DNA of 8,848 nucleotides from Methanobrevibacter sp. GTDB taxonomy: Archaea; Methanobacteriota; Methanobacteria; Methanobacteriales; Methanobacteriaceae. The stretch covers positions 1 to 8,848 of the forward strand of contig JAFRCZ010000060.1 of the NCBI GenBank assembly GCA_017404125.1, written 5' to 3'. This document shows, in pieces, positions 1-6,281 of this stretch (the first letter of the stretch is position 1; each line of letters opens with the position of its first letter). The notes under the pieces were generated by a model. The model had not been told where the DNA came from and made no database searches. It saw only the letters and a list, made by a program, of their open reading frames with translations. Position numbers and translations under genes: made by a program.

Positions 1-1523
1 AAGTCTGCAGGAAGCAAACTCTTTGGATTGCAAGAGCTCCATGGATTATTCTTTGAAATGGTTGAATATAGTTCTGCCAAATTCTCTAAGGATATGATTA
101 TATCATCCAAATCTTTCATTGATAAGTCTTCAGCATTGTCAAACCTTACTAAAGGCAATAATCTGTTTTGACGAGCAAAATAATCTTCACTGGATTCTTT
201 CATACCATACAATTCAAATGGTGAAAGGTTTACATTAGCTACAGGAGCATGAATAACCTCAGCATATTCATCCAATTGATTACGTAAATTCTCAAGCTTT
301 CTAAGGGTTTGATCTAACTTTAAATCTCTTGTATCCCTTACATTTGTTGCTTTCTTAAGGTTTTTCAACAATTGCTTTCGTCTTGTTTTATGGGAATGCA
401 ATTCCAAAACGAATTTTCCAAGGCCTACACTATCCAATCTGCTTTTTACAACTTCAAGAGCAGCCATCTTTTCACTTACAAAAAGAACTGTCTTTCCTTC
501 AGCAATAAGCTCCGCAATCAAGTTTACAATAGTTTGAGATTTACCTGTTCCAGGTGGCCCTTCCACAACAAGATTATGTCCTGCCTTAACGTTTTCTATA
601 ACTGCAATCTGTGAAGAATCAGCATCCAAGACCTGATACATTGTCTTATAATGGAGTTTTTCATCAACATCCTCTTCCTCAAATGTATCTTCATAAACAT
701 TTTTGCTTGGATTGAATATAGCCTGAATCAATTCATTCTTGGTTAAATCAACATCTTTGCTCCAACTTTCAGGATTTAGGTCGTTATACATGACAAATTT
801 TGTAAATGAGAAGAATCCTAAAGCAACCCCATCTTTTACATCCCATTTGCTGAAAGGCCTAATTGCCTTTTTAACATCTGCTAAATACTGGTTTACGCCT
901 TCAATATATGAAGTCTGCTCAAATTTAGGCAATTCTATTCCTGCTTCACGAAGTTTAGCCTGAATTGAAATGTTATTTTGAATGTCTTCACCAGTCCATG
1001 ATAATGAGAATGAATTTCCAACCTTTTTACGTTCCAATGCTACTGGAATAAGAATAAGTGGAGCTAAATTCTTTTGTCGTGGTTTCTTTTTATCAATCCA
1101 TTCAATAAATCCAAGTGCAATATATAAAATATTGTAACCTTGTTCCTGCACCATGGTTTTGGATTGCTGGTCAATATAAAATAGTCTTCTTTGAAGCTCA
1201 CTAGGTGTCAAGTCTGCCTTTAATGTCTTATCAGTTTCTGAGGATAAAAATTCCTTTGTTTGATCTATAAAAGTGTGAGCTCTAGATTTTTTAGTCTCAG
1301 CCTTATTAGGGGAGAAATACATTCTCTTATTTTCCAAAACAAGGATTTTATATGCATTCATTGGTGATTGATTAATGATAGTGAGATTCCTGTTCCTTGG
1401 TTTAAAGTTAAGGAGAGGGTTTCTTAAGGTTAAATCCAAGAGTTCCTTTCTTAGATTTTTAAACTCCTTCTCAATATCCTTATTAGATATAGTGTTGTTT
1501 TTTGATGGTGTTCTGAATTGCAT
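1..1523 (-). CDS. DUF4011-type superfamily 1 DNA/RNA helicase, N-terminal part (cut by window edge)
   Basis: The frame is open from ATG at 1523 to the left edge, giving 507 residues with no stop; the rest of the protein lies outside. An SD-like AAGTGAT at 1530-1536, six bases before the ATG, supports this start. Residues about 22-200 read as a DUF4011 domain: a KELLDLTLRNPLLNF block (26-40), a QGYNILYIALGFIEW block (128-142), an APLILIPVALERK block (154-166) and ELP near 197. A helicase core follows: Q-motif-like LDADSSQ (299-305), Walker A GPPGTGKS (322-329, Lys328), then motif Ia-like LFVSEKMAALEVV and an LELHSHK segment. Members are large ATPases, usually with further helicase motifs and often DUF3320 or a Vsr-like nuclease at the C-terminus; none of that is visible here. 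Some are antiphage proteins (the Hhe type), others have no known role. The family call is firm; a defence function is only possible. It is divergent from the aldo/keto reductase gene. Confidence 0.9.
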   Translation of the reverse strand, partial: MQFRTPSKNNTISNKDIEKEFKNLRKELLDLTLRNPLLNFKPRNRNLTIINQSPMNAYKILVLENKRMYFSPNKAETKKSRAHTFIDQTKEFLSSETDKTLKADLTPSELQRRLFYIDQQSKTMVQEQGYNILYIALGFIEWIDKKKPRQKNLAPLILIPVALERKKVGNSFSLSWTGEDIQNNISIQAKLREAGIELPKFEQTSYIEGVNQYLADVKKAIRPFSKWDVKDGVALGFFSFTKFVMYNDLNPESWSKDVDLTKNELIQAIFNPSKNVYEDTFEEEDVDEKLHYKTMYQVLDADSSQIAVIENVKAGHNLVVEGPPGTGKSQTIVNLIAELIAEGKTVLFVSEKMAALEVVKSRLDSVGLGKFVLELHSHKTRRKQLLKNLKKATNVRDTRDLKLDQTLRKLENLRNQLDEYAEVIHAPVANVNLSPFELYGMKESSEDYFARQNRLLPLVRFDNAEDLSMKDLDDIIISLENLAELYSTISKNNPWSSCNPKSLLPAD

Positions 1524-1529
1524 AATTAA

Positions 1530-1536
1530 ATCACTT
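1530..1536 (-). promoter_or_regulatory. Shine-Dalgarno site of the helicase gene
   Basis: On the minus strand AAGTGAT lies six bases before the ATG at 1523. It differs by one base from the AGGTGAT core expected from the archaeal 16S 3' end. It decides the start, because no other ATG precedes the conserved KELLDLTLRNP block. Confidence 0.55.
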
Positions 1537-1552
1537 AACGTGAAAATATTAG

Positions 1553-1574
1553 AATATTTTGATAATATTTTGAT
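1553..1574. repeat. 11-bp perfect tandem repeat in the helicase leader
   Basis: The unit AATATTTTGAT occurs twice in succession, at 1553-1563 and 1564-1574. A degenerate third copy (AATATTAG) directly precedes it at about 1545-1552. It lies between the likely TATA box (1583-1594) and the start codon, near the expected transcription start. The 11-bp period is close to one helical turn, so adjacent copies would face the same side of the DNA, as an operator might. Chance in AT-rich sequence is the alternative. Confidence 0.7.
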
Positions 1575-1582
1575 ACAATATT

Positions 1583-1594
1583 ATTTATATAAAT
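1583..1594 (-). promoter_or_regulatory. Probable TATA box of the helicase gene
   Basis: ATTTATATAAAT, a perfect palindrome containing the archaeal TATA-box core TTTATATA, lies about 60-70 bases before the ATG at 1523. That predicts transcription starting near 1562 with a leader of about 40 bases. Other TATA-like strings at 1601-1609 and 1627-1638 are alternatives, so the choice is uncertain. Confidence 0.4.
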
Positions 1595-1656
1595 AGTAAT
1601 TTATAAAGTTTTGTAAATAGCAATTTTTATATAAAACCCTAAAATAAATTGAAATT

Positions 1657-1674
1657 TAATTATAAGGATAATTA
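1657..1674. repeat. Inverted repeat, 7-bp arms, in the divergent promoter region
   Basis: TAATTAT at 1657-1663 and ATAATTA at 1668-1674 are perfect inverted copies around the spacer AAGG. The element lies midway between the two divergent start codons. It could be a regulator site or chance symmetry in AT-rich DNA. Confidence 0.45.
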
Positions 1675-1705
1675 CGCCTTTTTTAGTAAAATAAAATAAA
1701 ATAAT

Positions 1706-1723
1706 CAATTAAAATTTTAATTG
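1706..1723. promoter_or_regulatory. 18-bp perfect palindrome, candidate operator of the aldo/keto reductase gene
   Basis: CAATTAAAATTTTAATTG reads the same on both strands for all 18 bases and ends about 18 bases before the likely TATA box at 1742-1749. That is where archaeal activators and some repressors bind. A dimeric winged-helix regulator would suit such symmetry. The palindrome is certain; its role is inferred. Confidence 0.5.
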
Positions 1724-1741
1724 TTTTTCCATATAAAAACA

Positions 1742-1749
1742 TTTATAAA
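1742..1749 (+). promoter_or_regulatory. Probable TATA box of the aldo/keto reductase gene
   Basis: TTTATAAA lies about 50-57 bases before the ATG at 1799, predicting a transcription start near 1770. ATATAAAA at about 1731-1738 is a second candidate. Confidence 0.45.
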
Positions 1750-1784
1750 TGCAATAATTTAAAATTATGATTATAAATGAAATA

Positions 1785-1793
1785 GTGGGAGAT
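1785..1793 (+). promoter_or_regulatory. Shine-Dalgarno site of the aldo/keto reductase gene
   Basis: GTGGGAGAT lies five bases before the ATG at 1799. It is a purine-rich, partial match to AGGAGGTGAT and supports that start. Confidence 0.5.
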
Positions 1794-1798
1794 TAAAA

Positions 1799-2938
1799 AT
1801 GGATTATAAATCAAAATTTGGTTTTGGATGCATGAGATTGCCACAAACTGATGAAAGTGACCCCTCAAAAATAGACCAGCAATTGTTTAATGAAATGGTA
1901 GACCTCTACATGGAAAAGGGATTCAATTACTTTGATACCTCATTTGCTTATCATAATGGAACAAGTGAAACAGCCATTAGAAAAGCAGTTGTTGAAAGAT
2001 ATCCTCGTGATTCATTTCTTATTTGTGATAAAATGCCTACATGGGCTCTTACAAGCGAAGAAGACAATGATAAATTTGTAAATATTATGCTTGAAAGATT
2101 GGGAATTGACTATTTTGATGTGTTTTTTGTACATAACATTAATGTTCCATGGCTTAAATTGGCAGAGGAGCATAAAACTTTTGAATATGTTAAAAACATG
2201 AAAGAAAAGGGTATTGCGAAGAAAATAGGCATAAGTTTTCATGACAATGCAGAATTGCTTGAAAAGTTCCTTGATAAGTATGCAGATATTATTGATATAG
2301 TCCAATTAGAGCTTAATTATTTGGATTGGGAAGATCCAGCGATTGAGGCTCATAAATGTTATGATTTATGTGTAAAACATGGATTAGATGTTTATGTAAT
2401 GGAGCCATTGAAAGGCGGAGTGATTGTTAATCAGCCTAAAGAGATTGTAGATGATTTTAAAGAGTTTAATCCAGATAAATCTATTGCTAGCTTTGCAATG
2501 AGATTCTGTGCATCACTTGAACATGTAAAAATTGTCTTAAGTGGTATGAATAAAATGGAAGATTTATTGGATAACATAAATACATTTGAAAACTTTGAAC
2601 CTTTAAGTGAAGAAGAAGACGAATTCTTGCTTAAACAGGCAGATAAACTAAGAGAAAATCTTGCTGTTCCTTGCAGTGAATGCGGCTATTGCCTTAAAGC
2701 TTGCCCATTAGAGATTCCAATTCCAGAGTATTTCACATTATATAATCATCATAAGGTACAGAGCGAATCCAATATTTATAGACTGTATTATGATAAATTA
2801 GGTGATGAAAAGGTTCCTGCAAGTGATTGTACTAAATGTGAAACCTGCATAGATTACTGTACACAAAAAATAAACATTCCTGAAGAATTAGAAAAGGTAT
2901 GCGAGCATTTCCAAGAAGGATTCAGCCCTTATGGATAA
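1799..2938 (+). CDS. Aldo/keto reductase with C-terminal 2x[4Fe-4S] ferredoxin-like domain
   Basis: This 379-residue cytoplasmic protein combines an aldo/keto reductase barrel (about 1-285) with an iron-sulfur tail (about 290-360). The family's catalytic tetrad is in place: Asp46 and Tyr51 in FDTSFAYHNG, Lys78 in ICDKMP and His112 in FFVHN. GFGCMRLP at 8-15 is the typical first strand. The tail carries two CxxCxxCxxxC sets, Cys292/295/298/302 and Cys344/347/350/354, each able to hold a [4Fe-4S] cluster. The second set lacks the usual Pro after its last Cys. This architecture is a common 'aldo/keto reductase, 4Fe-4S' subfamily of anaerobes. Substrates are mostly unknown, and electrons may pass between NAD(P)H or ferredoxin and a carbonyl compound. 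The gene stands alone on the plus strand with its own TATA-like box and SD, and a palindrome upstream may regulate it. Confidence 0.95.
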   Translation: MDYKSKFGFGCMRLPQTDESDPSKIDQQLFNEMVDLYMEKGFNYFDTSFAYHNGTSETAIRKAVVERYPRDSFLICDKMPTWALTSEEDNDKFVNIMLERLGIDYFDVFFVHNINVPWLKLAEEHKTFEYVKNMKEKGIAKKIGISFHDNAELLEKFLDKYADIIDIVQLELNYLDWEDPAIEAHKCYDLCVKHGLDVYVMEPLKGGVIVNQPKEIVDDFKEFNPDKSIASFAMRFCASLEHVKIVLSGMNKMEDLLDNINTFENFEPLSEEEDEFLLKQADKLRENLAVPCSECGYCLKACPLEIPIPEYFTLYNHHKVQSESNIYRLYYDKLGDEKVPASDCTKCETCIDYCTQKINIPEELEKVCEHFQEGFSPYG

Positions 2939-3010
2939 AAATTAGAAAAATAGAAAAAAGAAAAAATATAGAAAAGAGCAGAAGATAAAAAATCATTAAA
3001 TTATAATAAA

Positions 3011-3055
3011 ATATAAAAAAATAAAAAAGAAATTAGAATAAAAATTATTCTAATT
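3011..3055 (-). terminator. Hairpin plus T-tract terminator between convergent genes
   Basis: AATTAGAATAA (3031-3041) and TTATTCTAATT (3045-3055) are perfect 11-bp inverted copies with a three-base loop. Read on the minus strand, the hairpin follows the M42 stop and leads into T-rich sequence (3011-3030), which suits archaeal oligo-U termination. On the plus strand it is followed by a shorter T-rich stretch (3056-3066), so it may also end the aldo/keto reductase transcript. The 2939-3010 stretch before it is nearly all A-rich and holds no gene. Confidence 0.6.
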
Positions 3056-3070
3056 TACTTATTTTTAAAA

Positions 3071-4120
3071 TTATTCTAAACTGTTAATAGCAGCTACAAT
3101 CAATTTAATTGTATTTTCTACATCTTCCATGCTTGCTACACTAACAGTTGTGTGAATGTATCTTGTTGGAACAGATAAAACACCTGTTGGAATACCTTCT
3201 CTTGTAAGGTGAATTGCTGTACCGTCAGTGGTACCTCCATCACTTACTTCAAGCTGATAAGGAATTCCTTCCTTATCTCCAGTGCCAATCAATAAATCCC
3301 TAATGATTTTAGGAGTGATAATTCCTCTGCCGCTTGCATCAATCATGATAATAGCAGGTCCTTTACCACTTACTACAGGAGCTTCTTCTGGCTTGATTCC
3401 TGGGTGATCACCAGATAAGGTCACATCAAGAGCAAATGCCATATCTGGATTTAATTTAAAGGAAGTCACTTTAGCTCCTTTTAATCCTACTTCCTCTTGG
3501 GTTGTTCCAACACCATAAACTGTAGCTTTGGAATCCACTCTTTTTAAAACTTCCATCATTACATAACAGCCAAGACGGTTATCTAAAGCTTTACACATTA
3601 CCAAGTTGTTTGGAAATGCTTCAAACCAAGATTTAAATGTAATTGGATCTCCAATGGAAACCATCTCTTCAGCCTGTTCCTTATCTTTTGCCCCAATATC
3701 TATAAACATTTCATCATAAGGAACAACTTTCTTTTTCTCTTCAGCTTTAGTGACATGAGGTGGCTTAGAACCGATTACACCAGTTAAATCACCATTTTTA
3801 GAGTGAATAACAACAGTTTGATTCATTAACATTTGGTCATTGATTCCACCAATGGTTGAGAATTTTATGTAACCGTTATCATCAATATATCTTACCATTA
3901 AACCAATTTCGTCCATATGGGCTGCAAGCATTACTTTTGGTCCCTTTTTAGAGGAACCTTTTTTAGTAGCGATTACATTGCCCATCAAATCTACTTCAAT
4001 TTCATCAGCTACATCTTTTAATTCTCTTTTAATAATCTCTGCAATCTTTTCTTCGTGTCCAGAAATACCTGGAGTCATACAGAGTTCTTCCACTAATTTG
4101 ATTTCTTTTTCAAAAGACAT
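3071..4120 (-). CDS. M42 family metallo-aminopeptidase (TET/FrvX-like)
   Basis: The 349 residues are the normal length for M42 peptidases, cobalt- or zinc-dependent aminopeptidases that form large tetrahedral (TET) complexes and trim peptides in the cytoplasm. All expected ligands are visible: His68 and Asp70 in AAHMDEIG, Asp180 in ALDNRLG, the catalytic pair Glu209-Glu210 in [12 protein letters not shown], Asp232 in ALDVT and His323 in TRYIHT. Older annotations call such proteins endoglucanases (CelM/FrvX); peptidase activity is far better supported for the family. The start is fixed by a perfect AGGTGA at 4125-4130. No signal peptide is present, so a direct wall-processing role is unlikely despite neighbours that look envelope-related. 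It could recycle peptides. A TATA-like box of its own suggests independent transcription. Confidence 0.95.
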   Translation of the reverse strand: MSFEKEIKLVEELCMTPGISGHEEKIAEIIKRELKDVADEIEVDLMGNVIATKKGSSKKGPKVMLAAHMDEIGLMVRYIDDNGYIKFSTIGGINDQMLMNQTVVIHSKNGDLTGVIGSKPPHVTKAEEKKKVVPYDEMFIDIGAKDKEQAEEMVSIGDPITFKSWFEAFPNNLVMCKALDNRLGCYVMMEVLKRVDSKATVYGVGTTQEEVGLKGAKVTSFKLNPDMAFALDVTLSGDHPGIKPEEAPVVSGKGPAIIMIDASGRGIITPKIIRDLLIGTGDKEGIPYQLEVSDGGTTDGTAIHLTREGIPTGVLSVPTRYIHTTVSVASMEDVENTIKLIVAAINSLE

Positions 4121-4124
4121 ATTT

Positions 4125-4130
4125 TCACCT
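4125..4130 (-). promoter_or_regulatory. Consensus Shine-Dalgarno site of the M42 peptidase gene
   Basis: A perfect AGGTGA on the minus strand, four bases before the ATG at 4120, fixes the start. It is the clearest SD in the window and serves as a reference for judging the others. Confidence 0.8.
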
Positions 4131-4154
4131 TAATATATTATATAATAAGTATAA

Positions 4155-4166
4155 AATTTTATAAAA
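4155..4166 (-). promoter_or_regulatory. Probable TATA box of the M42 peptidase gene
   Basis: On the minus strand TTTTTATAAAAT is preceded by purine-rich CGAAAG, which resembles a BRE plus TATA element. It lies 35-46 bases before the ATG at 4120, predicting a leader of about 10-15 bases. TTATATAA at about 4139-4146 is a less likely alternative, as it lies too close to the start. Confidence 0.4.
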
Positions 4167-4222
4167 ACTTTCGTATTCATGTTTAAATTATAGATTTCTT
4201 TTGTATTAAATTATATTCAAAG

Positions 4223-4891
4223 CTATAAAATGCTTTTGTATTCTGCATAATGATTTATATTAATCAATTCATTCGGATGATTCTCCTTAACTCCATAAAA
4301 ATCAAATCCATCAGCAAATATTTCCCTTAAAATGGGATTTAAATTGTCATCCTTATCCTTTAAATATTTGATCAATTCTATTCTGTCTGCAGCAAAAGGC
4401 ATCCCTAACCCTTCTGCAGTATCCAATTTGCCTATTTTGCGCCGTCTAAGAATGGAAATGGTTTTTCTAGGATTTTCGCAGTTAAAAAGAGTGCTTAAAA
4501 TATTATTAAAAGTTTGAGTGCTGACTGTAGGCTGGTCTCCAGTAACGCATAAGGCAATGTCAGAACTAATATTTTGAAGACCATTTAATAAAGAAACAGA
4601 AAGACCTACATCAACAGGATTGTTTTTAATAATCTTTAACCTATCATCATGAATATTATTAATGAAAGGCAATATTTCTTCACAGTAATGGCCAAGAACT
4701 ACGATACATTCATCGATATTTTCAGTATTTAGCACATTGTTTATTGTTGTTTCAATGATTGTACTTGAATATTCTCCCCTTTTTAATGGAAGTGTAAGCT
4801 TATTTTGCAAGGGAATATTCATTTCTTCCTGGTCTTTTCTCATTCTAGAATTTTTTCCAGCTGCAGTGATTACTGCTGAGACTGTAAGCAT
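4223..4891 (-). CDS. MobA/MocA-like nucleotidyltransferase (NTP transferase domain)
   Basis: The 222-residue cytoplasmic protein has the fold signature of MobA-like sugar- or cofactor-nucleotidyltransferases. AVITAAGKNSRM (6-17) is the nucleotide-binding loop. NPVDVGLSVSL (91-101) matches the family's n..G.S.Sl segment. VTGDQP (116-121) carries the metal-binding Asp119, and ININHYAEY (210-218) occupies the usual DIDTPEDY place near the end, but with Asn for the first Asp. Such enzymes move NMP from NTP to an acceptor: CTP or GTP to molybdopterin, or an activated sugar. No molybdopterin gene lies nearby, whereas a Mur ligase and a VanW protein do, so an envelope precursor acceptor is attractive. 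From memory (unverified), MobA-like transferases have been reported with Mur ligases in pseudomurein gene clusters. SD AAGGTAAT at 4895-4902 supports the start. The acceptor is unknown. Confidence 0.85.
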   Translation of the reverse strand: MLTVSAVITAAGKNSRMRKDQEEMNIPLQNKLTLPLKRGEYSSTIIETTINNVLNTENIDECIVVLGHYCEEILPFINNIHDDRLKIIKNNPVDVGLSVSLLNGLQNISSDIALCVTGDQPTVSTQTFNNILSTLFNCENPRKTISILRRRKIGKLDTAEGLGMPFAADRIELIKYLKDKDDNLNPILREIFADGFDFYGVKENHPNELININHYAEYKSIL

Positions 4892-4894
4892 AAT

Positions 4895-4902
4895 ATTACC
4901 TT
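4895..4902 (-). promoter_or_regulatory. Shine-Dalgarno site of the MobA-like gene
   Basis: AAGGTAAT on the minus strand, three bases before the ATG at 4891, is a close match to AAGGTGAT. The 79-base gap to the VanW stop holds no clear promoter, so co-transcription with the VanW gene is possible. Confidence 0.55.
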
Positions 4903-4970
4903 AAATAATAATTTTTTAATTAAATTTTAAAAATATTTTAAAATTATTTTAAATAAATTTATGAATTATT

Positions 4971-6119
4971 TCAATTATTTGTAGTATTTGTACTGTTAGT
5001 ATTATTAGCATTATAACTATTAGGAATCATTTCATAAATGTTAGTATAGATTCTCATTCCAGGACCAGAACCTTCAGTCCACATATTAATTTTAATAGGA
5101 TATTTAAGTGTGTTATTGATCTTAATTCCTGTAGAAGGACTGAAACCATAAAGCACTGCATCACGTCCGGAATCCATACCAATAGGCAATCTGAATCCTA
5201 AGGACAATACAGCATTTCTTAGTGATCTTGCTGGAGGGCATACTCCATGTGTAGCCATTCCAGATTCTGCATCATCTTCTGGAACTGAACTGAATCCTAC
5301 TCCTTCTCTTCCACAGCCATATGCATTAGGTGGAATGATAGTACCATTCCAAGCTTTAACAAATTGTTTAGCATTGAATTCTCTGTTTCTGTCATTGTAC
5401 TGTGGGTGAGAATCCAAATAGGTATATGTGCTTGCAACTTTGGTTTCTGTATAATTTTCTTCCCAAAGAACTACTGGAGAACCTCCAGGATATTTTAGGG
5501 AATATTCATAAGCCTCTGGGAATTTTTCTCTTAATTCATCCGGAGTTACATATGACCTATTGTCATTAAATCCGTTAATACAGAAATCTAAATTGTATTT
5601 GGAACCTTGTCCATAATGATTATACCAATATTTTAATGTTTCTACATTTACCCTATCACCAGGTATTGTGTCATTTGTCATTGTTTTAGGGTCAATGTGG
5701 CCTATTGTTTCATTGGTTTTATTGTTTATGATGTCAAGTCCGTCTGGAACGATTTTTGCTTGTATATATGGACTGTTATAGCCCCATACAACCTCTCCAG
5801 GTGAATTTACTGTGATTTTATCATCATCCACTACAACATATCCAGGACCTTCAAACTCCTCTACTATTCCATCATTGCTTACATTTCCATAAAGCAATGT
5901 AGATGATGGAGTTGGAACTGCTCCGGTAGCAATAGAGAAAAATGCATCTTCGATATTTCCTTCAGCTATTTGAGTAGTTAAAGACCCTAAATTAGAAACG
6001 ATAGGATACTTGTTAATCTTGTTTTTATCAATTACATTATCTCCTGTAAAGACAGTACTGCCATTATCATATTTTGAAATTTCACTCATATTTTGATGAT
6101 GAGTTGCTGTAGTTGCCAT
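4971..6119 (-). CDS. Exported VanW-domain protein (ATG-to-stop portion; true start probably upstream)
   Basis: From the first ATG the protein has 382 residues. About 265-365 match the VanW domain: GVC (292-294) with its conserved Cys, then SLRNAVLSLGF, then GRDA (318-321) and INNTLKYPIKI (334-344), corresponding to VanW's GVCQVSTTLYNA...GRDA...NNT.YPI. The usual QVST after GVC is replaced by PPAR. Residues 1-260 are unrecognised, possibly a YoaR-like N-terminal region. The Asn/Thr-rich tail (371-382) holds three N-x-S/T sites. VanW proteins are wall-associated in bacteria, with poorly understood biochemistry. No SD precedes this ATG, but the 29 in-frame codons before it encode a strong signal peptide, so this start is probably internal and the secreted protein has about 411 residues. 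With the Mur ligase upstream and MobA-like gene downstream, a role at the pseudomurein wall is inferred. Confidence 0.82.
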   Translation of the reverse strand: MATTATHHQNMSEISKYDNGSTVFTGDNVIDKNKINKYPIVSNLGSLTTQIAEGNIEDAFFSIATGAVPTPSSTLLYGNVSNDGIVEEFEGPGYVVVDDDKITVNSPGEVVWGYNSPYIQAKIVPDGLDIINNKTNETIGHIDPKTMTNDTIPGDRVNVETLKYWYNHYGQGSKYNLDFCINGFNDNRSYVTPDELREKFPEAYEYSLKYPGGSPVVLWEENYTETKVASTYTYLDSHPQYNDRNREFNAKQFVKAWNGTIIPPNAYGCGREGVGFSSVPEDDAESGMATHGVCPPARSLRNAVLSLGFRLPIGMDSGRDAVLYGFSPSTGIKINNTLKYPIKINMWTEGSGPGMRIYTNIYEMIPNSYNANNTNSTNTTNN

Positions 6120-6206
6120 GGAGATAGGTATTAGAGCAATAAGTATTACAATTAATGCAATAAATATTTTAAATGAATTTCTTTTTAATAAACTTTTTGA
6201 ACTAAT
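6120..6206 (-). other. Signal-peptide extension of the VanW gene with apparent ATT start
   Basis: The VanW frame stays open upstream of 6119 to a stop at 6219-6221. It encodes KSLLKRNSFK followed by IFIALIVILIALIPISMA: a basic segment, a hydrophobic core, and an A-type cleavage region near the ATG Met. This is a textbook signal peptide and unlikely to arise by chance. No ATG, GTG or TTG lies in this frame. An ATT at 6204-6206 sits five bases after AAGGAAGTG (6212-6220), a near-consensus SD, so it may be the start, giving about 411 residues. A start-codon mutation or sequencing error are alternatives. Confidence 0.7.
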
Positions 6207-6211
6207 ACTTA

Positions 6212-6220
6212 CACTTCCTT
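6212..6220 (-). promoter_or_regulatory. Shine-Dalgarno site of the VanW gene, pointing to an ATT start
   Basis: AAGGAAGTG on the minus strand differs by one base from AAGGAGGTG. It is too far (more than 90 bases) from the ATG at 6119 to serve it, but well placed for the ATT at 6206. This is the main evidence for the upstream start. Confidence 0.55.
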
Positions 6221-6281
6221 AATTTAAATCTTAAAAATTTTAATAATTTTATGATTATGATTTATTTTTTTCTTATTTCAT

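Noticed and set aside
372..1596. Three small plus-strand open frames (372-614, 739-963, 1375-1596)
   Set aside because: They lie wholly or largely opposite the well-conserved helicase frame, have no SD or recognisable domains, and read as antisense shadows.
1664..1686. Rho-independent-like terminator (AAGG...CCTTTTTT) on the plus strand
   Set aside because: No plus-strand gene ends upstream, and the stem is only four base pairs.
2012..2305. Minus-strand open frame inside the aldo/keto reductase gene
   Set aside because: It is antisense to the catalytic region (Lys78-His112) of a clear gene and shows only AT-rich filler residues.
4332..4517. Plus-strand open frame opposite the MobA-like gene
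   Set aside because: It is short, lacks an SD or domain, and is fully covered by a supported gene on the other strand.
4223..4891. Molybdenum cofactor guanylyl- or cytidylyltransferase as the specific function
   Set aside because: Only the general fold motifs are seen; no molybdopterin genes are nearby and the C-terminal DIDTPEDY element is altered.
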